This document shows, in pieces, positions 62,346 through 64,000 of a stretch of DNA of 64,000 nucleotides. Numbering within the stretch: the first letter of the stretch is position 1; each line of letters opens with the position of its first letter. The notes below the pieces were generated by a model. It searched no databases and was not told the DNA's origin. It saw only the letters and a list, made by a program, of their open reading frames with translations. The translations under genes were made by a program, and so were the position numbers. The stretch is from Psoroptes ovis (taxonomy: Eukaryota; Arthropoda; Arachnida; Sarcoptiformes; Psoroptidae), in the NCBI GenBank assembly GCA_002943765.1, contig PQWQ01000001.1, positions 1,488,001-1,552,000 of the forward strand, written 5' to 3'.

Positions 62346-64000
62346 TCACCATAGCGATAAATCAATGCTATTGACCAATTCATTGCATTCTATCCATGAT
62401 GATGGCTGGTCATTTGATAATTGAAATGATTGCCTCAAAAATTGTTTGATATTATCACTATTTTCACAAATTATCATTGTCAAAGTTGTTTTTTCCAATT
62501 GTTTTAATTGAGCTTCGCTAAACACTCCCTCATTCTGTATTTGTAGACAATTTGATAAAAAAAATTGAAATAAAAATTGTAGTCATAGTCTTACCAAATA
62601 AAAGAAACGGTCACCATCACGCAACCGTTTGAATTGGTCAACAATCAAACAGCGAAATGTTGGTCCTAATTTAGAGTCATGATCAACAGGATCTTCCATT
62701 ATGCCGGCAACATATAAATCAATATTATCTGGATGTCCATAAAGTTTTTCTAATTTGCGAAGAATTTTTTCATTTTTAATTTCATATTTTAAATCATCAA
62801 AATTATCGGCTACATTGAGGCCACAATATTTTCTCCATTGATTGTAGCCAGGTAAACCATGATCTCTACCACGTTGTATGTTGATCGATGCTAAATCTAA
62901 GGGTGTATATCGAGATAATTTGAACAATTTTTCAGTCAATTCATCAGTGATCGCTTGTTCTGGCATTGATTTTTTCAATGGTGTCATTGCTAAACCTAGA
63001 AGTACTGAATCGAAAACATTTGATCGAAACAATAGGTCTGTTTTGAAAAATGCTTGATGTATTTTTGTAGTTTCATTCATCATTATTTGTTTATTATTAT
63101 GATGGCGGTAATTAGATAATTTTTGAATTAAATTTTTGTTGACCAAAGTATGCCCAAATCTCATTGCAGCTGTTGCAAAAACATTGGAAATTGATGGGTT
63201 GACTGTTTCATTGTAGCCATTGTATTTTCCAAGCATTTTCATTCCTTCGGCACCAATTATTTTAGGCAACCAATCACGATATGTTATTATTTGAAGCTGT
63301 GCAGCAATGATTTTCCTAGTTTCATAAAAAATTCTATCATTTGACCAATGCGGTCGTAATATTTGCAAACGTTTAGCAATTAAATTATGGTTGCGTAACC
63401 AGAGGTTATGAAATACAAGCAGCCCAATTTGTTCATTAGCACGATGATCACCAGCAAGAAAGCATTCTTGATATGATTCAGGCTCTGGCTGACAATCCAT
63501 TGCAAATATTAATTGATTGTGATTGAAGGGCAAATAGTGTCGATCGTCAATTATCGTTGAATTAAGTAGACTATTATTATGTATGTTAGGATGACGAATA
63601 TAATTCATAACATCCAATGTATTACCATAGATTTGGGAGCCATCGATGAACGAAGTGATCAGATTCACTTGCTCACGTTTGATCAATTGTCCGAAAACAA
63701 CCGATGTGTAACCGGTGCCACAATATTCGGCTGAACGCTTCAATTCGATGCATTTATCCTCATCATCCGGTCGTTTTATGGAATAGCATGGTTCTACATT
63801 CTGACAAACACGTTCACAATCTGTTATATCGGATTCCAAGAGATTCCGATTGTCTGATAGTGCAGCAAATGTCAGATCATGATCGAGAAATTGACCGAAT
63901 TGCATCAAAAGATGATTATGTTGATCATCATTAGTGATTTCTTCACTACTTAATAGTTCTAAAGATACTTTTCTTGCGTTTGGTCGTTTGAAATTGAGAT
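62346..64000 (-). CDS. Animal haem peroxidase (peroxinectin/chorion-peroxidase type), 5' partial
   Basis: Minus exons >62595-64000 and 62346-62534, open to the right edge. The visible ~531 residues form most of an An_peroxidase domain: LMQFGQFLDHDLT (distal His), NLITSFIDGSQIYGN, LIFAMDC, FLAGDHRANEQIGLLVFHNLWLRNHN, ATAAMRFGHTLV (catalytic Arg nearby, proximal His), LASINIQRGRDHGLPGYNQWR, and DRFFYL. The last exon supplies NEGVFSEAQLKQLEKTTL, ending with Cys and SLW. Conserved cysteines suggest a secreted protein. The family uses H2O2 to oxidise phenols, halides or tyrosines, for example in cuticle or eggshell cross-linking and immunity. The part that would tell peroxinectin from peroxidasin (Ig/LRR domains) lies outside the window. 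Confidence 0.92.

Noticed and set aside
1..64000. CRISPR arrays, tRNA or rRNA genes, prokaryotic operons
   Set aside because: No regularly spaced direct repeats, tRNA B-box context or rRNA blocks were seen. Every supported gene is eukaryotic with spliceosomal introns or clear animal homology.

Overview
The window is nuclear DNA from a small, AT-rich animal genome. It has GT..AG introns, most of them only about 50-75 bp long, and many Asn/Gln/Ser homopolymer runs. It carries metazoan-only genes (Rubicon, DAP5, TRF2, CBP/p300, an NR2C receptor, egghead, DNMT1, INTS4, an R7-type RGS). The compact introns, the AT richness and an egghead-type arthro-series mannosyltransferase point to an arthropod, most likely an acariform (astigmatid) mite. 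That taxon is an inference. I read the gene models by joining reading frames across GT..AG junctions, checking phase at each junction and comparing with remembered protein families. No search was run.

Layout. 1-2184 (+) Rubicon, cut by the left edge. 2505-4300 (-) DLST. 5025-8288 (-) eIF4G2/DAP5. 9871-10425 (-) TRAPPC2L. 10855-12437 (+) V-ATPase subunit B. 13206-14388 (-) TBP-like factor TRF2. 17876-25937 (+) CBP/p300 in 16 exons. 27277-28821 (-) egghead. 29241-32428 (+) a short DNMT1. 32586-32982 (+) NDUFB2. 33147-34503 (-) signal peptide peptidase. 34907-37878 (+) INTS4. 37982-46299 (-) pICln, whose 5.7-kb second intron holds an intronless NR2C nuclear receptor (39945-42371, -). 48689-49991 (+) Golgi PAP phosphatase BPNT2. 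51244-53559 (+) RGS7-like. 54091-54760 (-) UBE2C. 55147-56356 (-) eIF2-alpha. 56611-57849 (+) ERAL1. 57920-58444 (-) a mariner transposase DNA-binding half. 59567-61505 (+) SMAP ArfGAP. 61802-62308 (+) ACOT13. 62346-64000 (-) an animal haem peroxidase, cut by the right edge.

This is ordinary gene-dense chromosome, not a cluster with a single function. Neighbours are unrelated housekeeping and regulatory genes. Several pairs are divergent across 250-430 bp (TRAPPC2L/V-ATPase B, egghead/DNMT1, SPP/INTS4, eIF2-alpha/ERAL1) and several are tightly convergent (ACOT13/peroxidase 37 bp, INTS4/pICln 103 bp). Two genes act in translation initiation (DAP5, eIF2-alpha) and three in transcription or chromatin (TRF2, CBP, DNMT1). 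I saw no CRISPR array, rRNA, tRNA or prokaryote-like system.

The points most worth a second look are: a DAP5 open frame with no AUG ahead of its MIF4G domain; a DNMT1 that keeps RFD, two BAH domains and all catalytic motifs but lacks CXXC and the N-terminal targeting region, with an E2F-like palindrome 89 bp upstream; an intronless nuclear receptor nested in a pICln intron; a solo mariner DNA-binding ORF; and three copies of a rare GC-rich 9-mer in the CA-rich stretch around the start of pICln.
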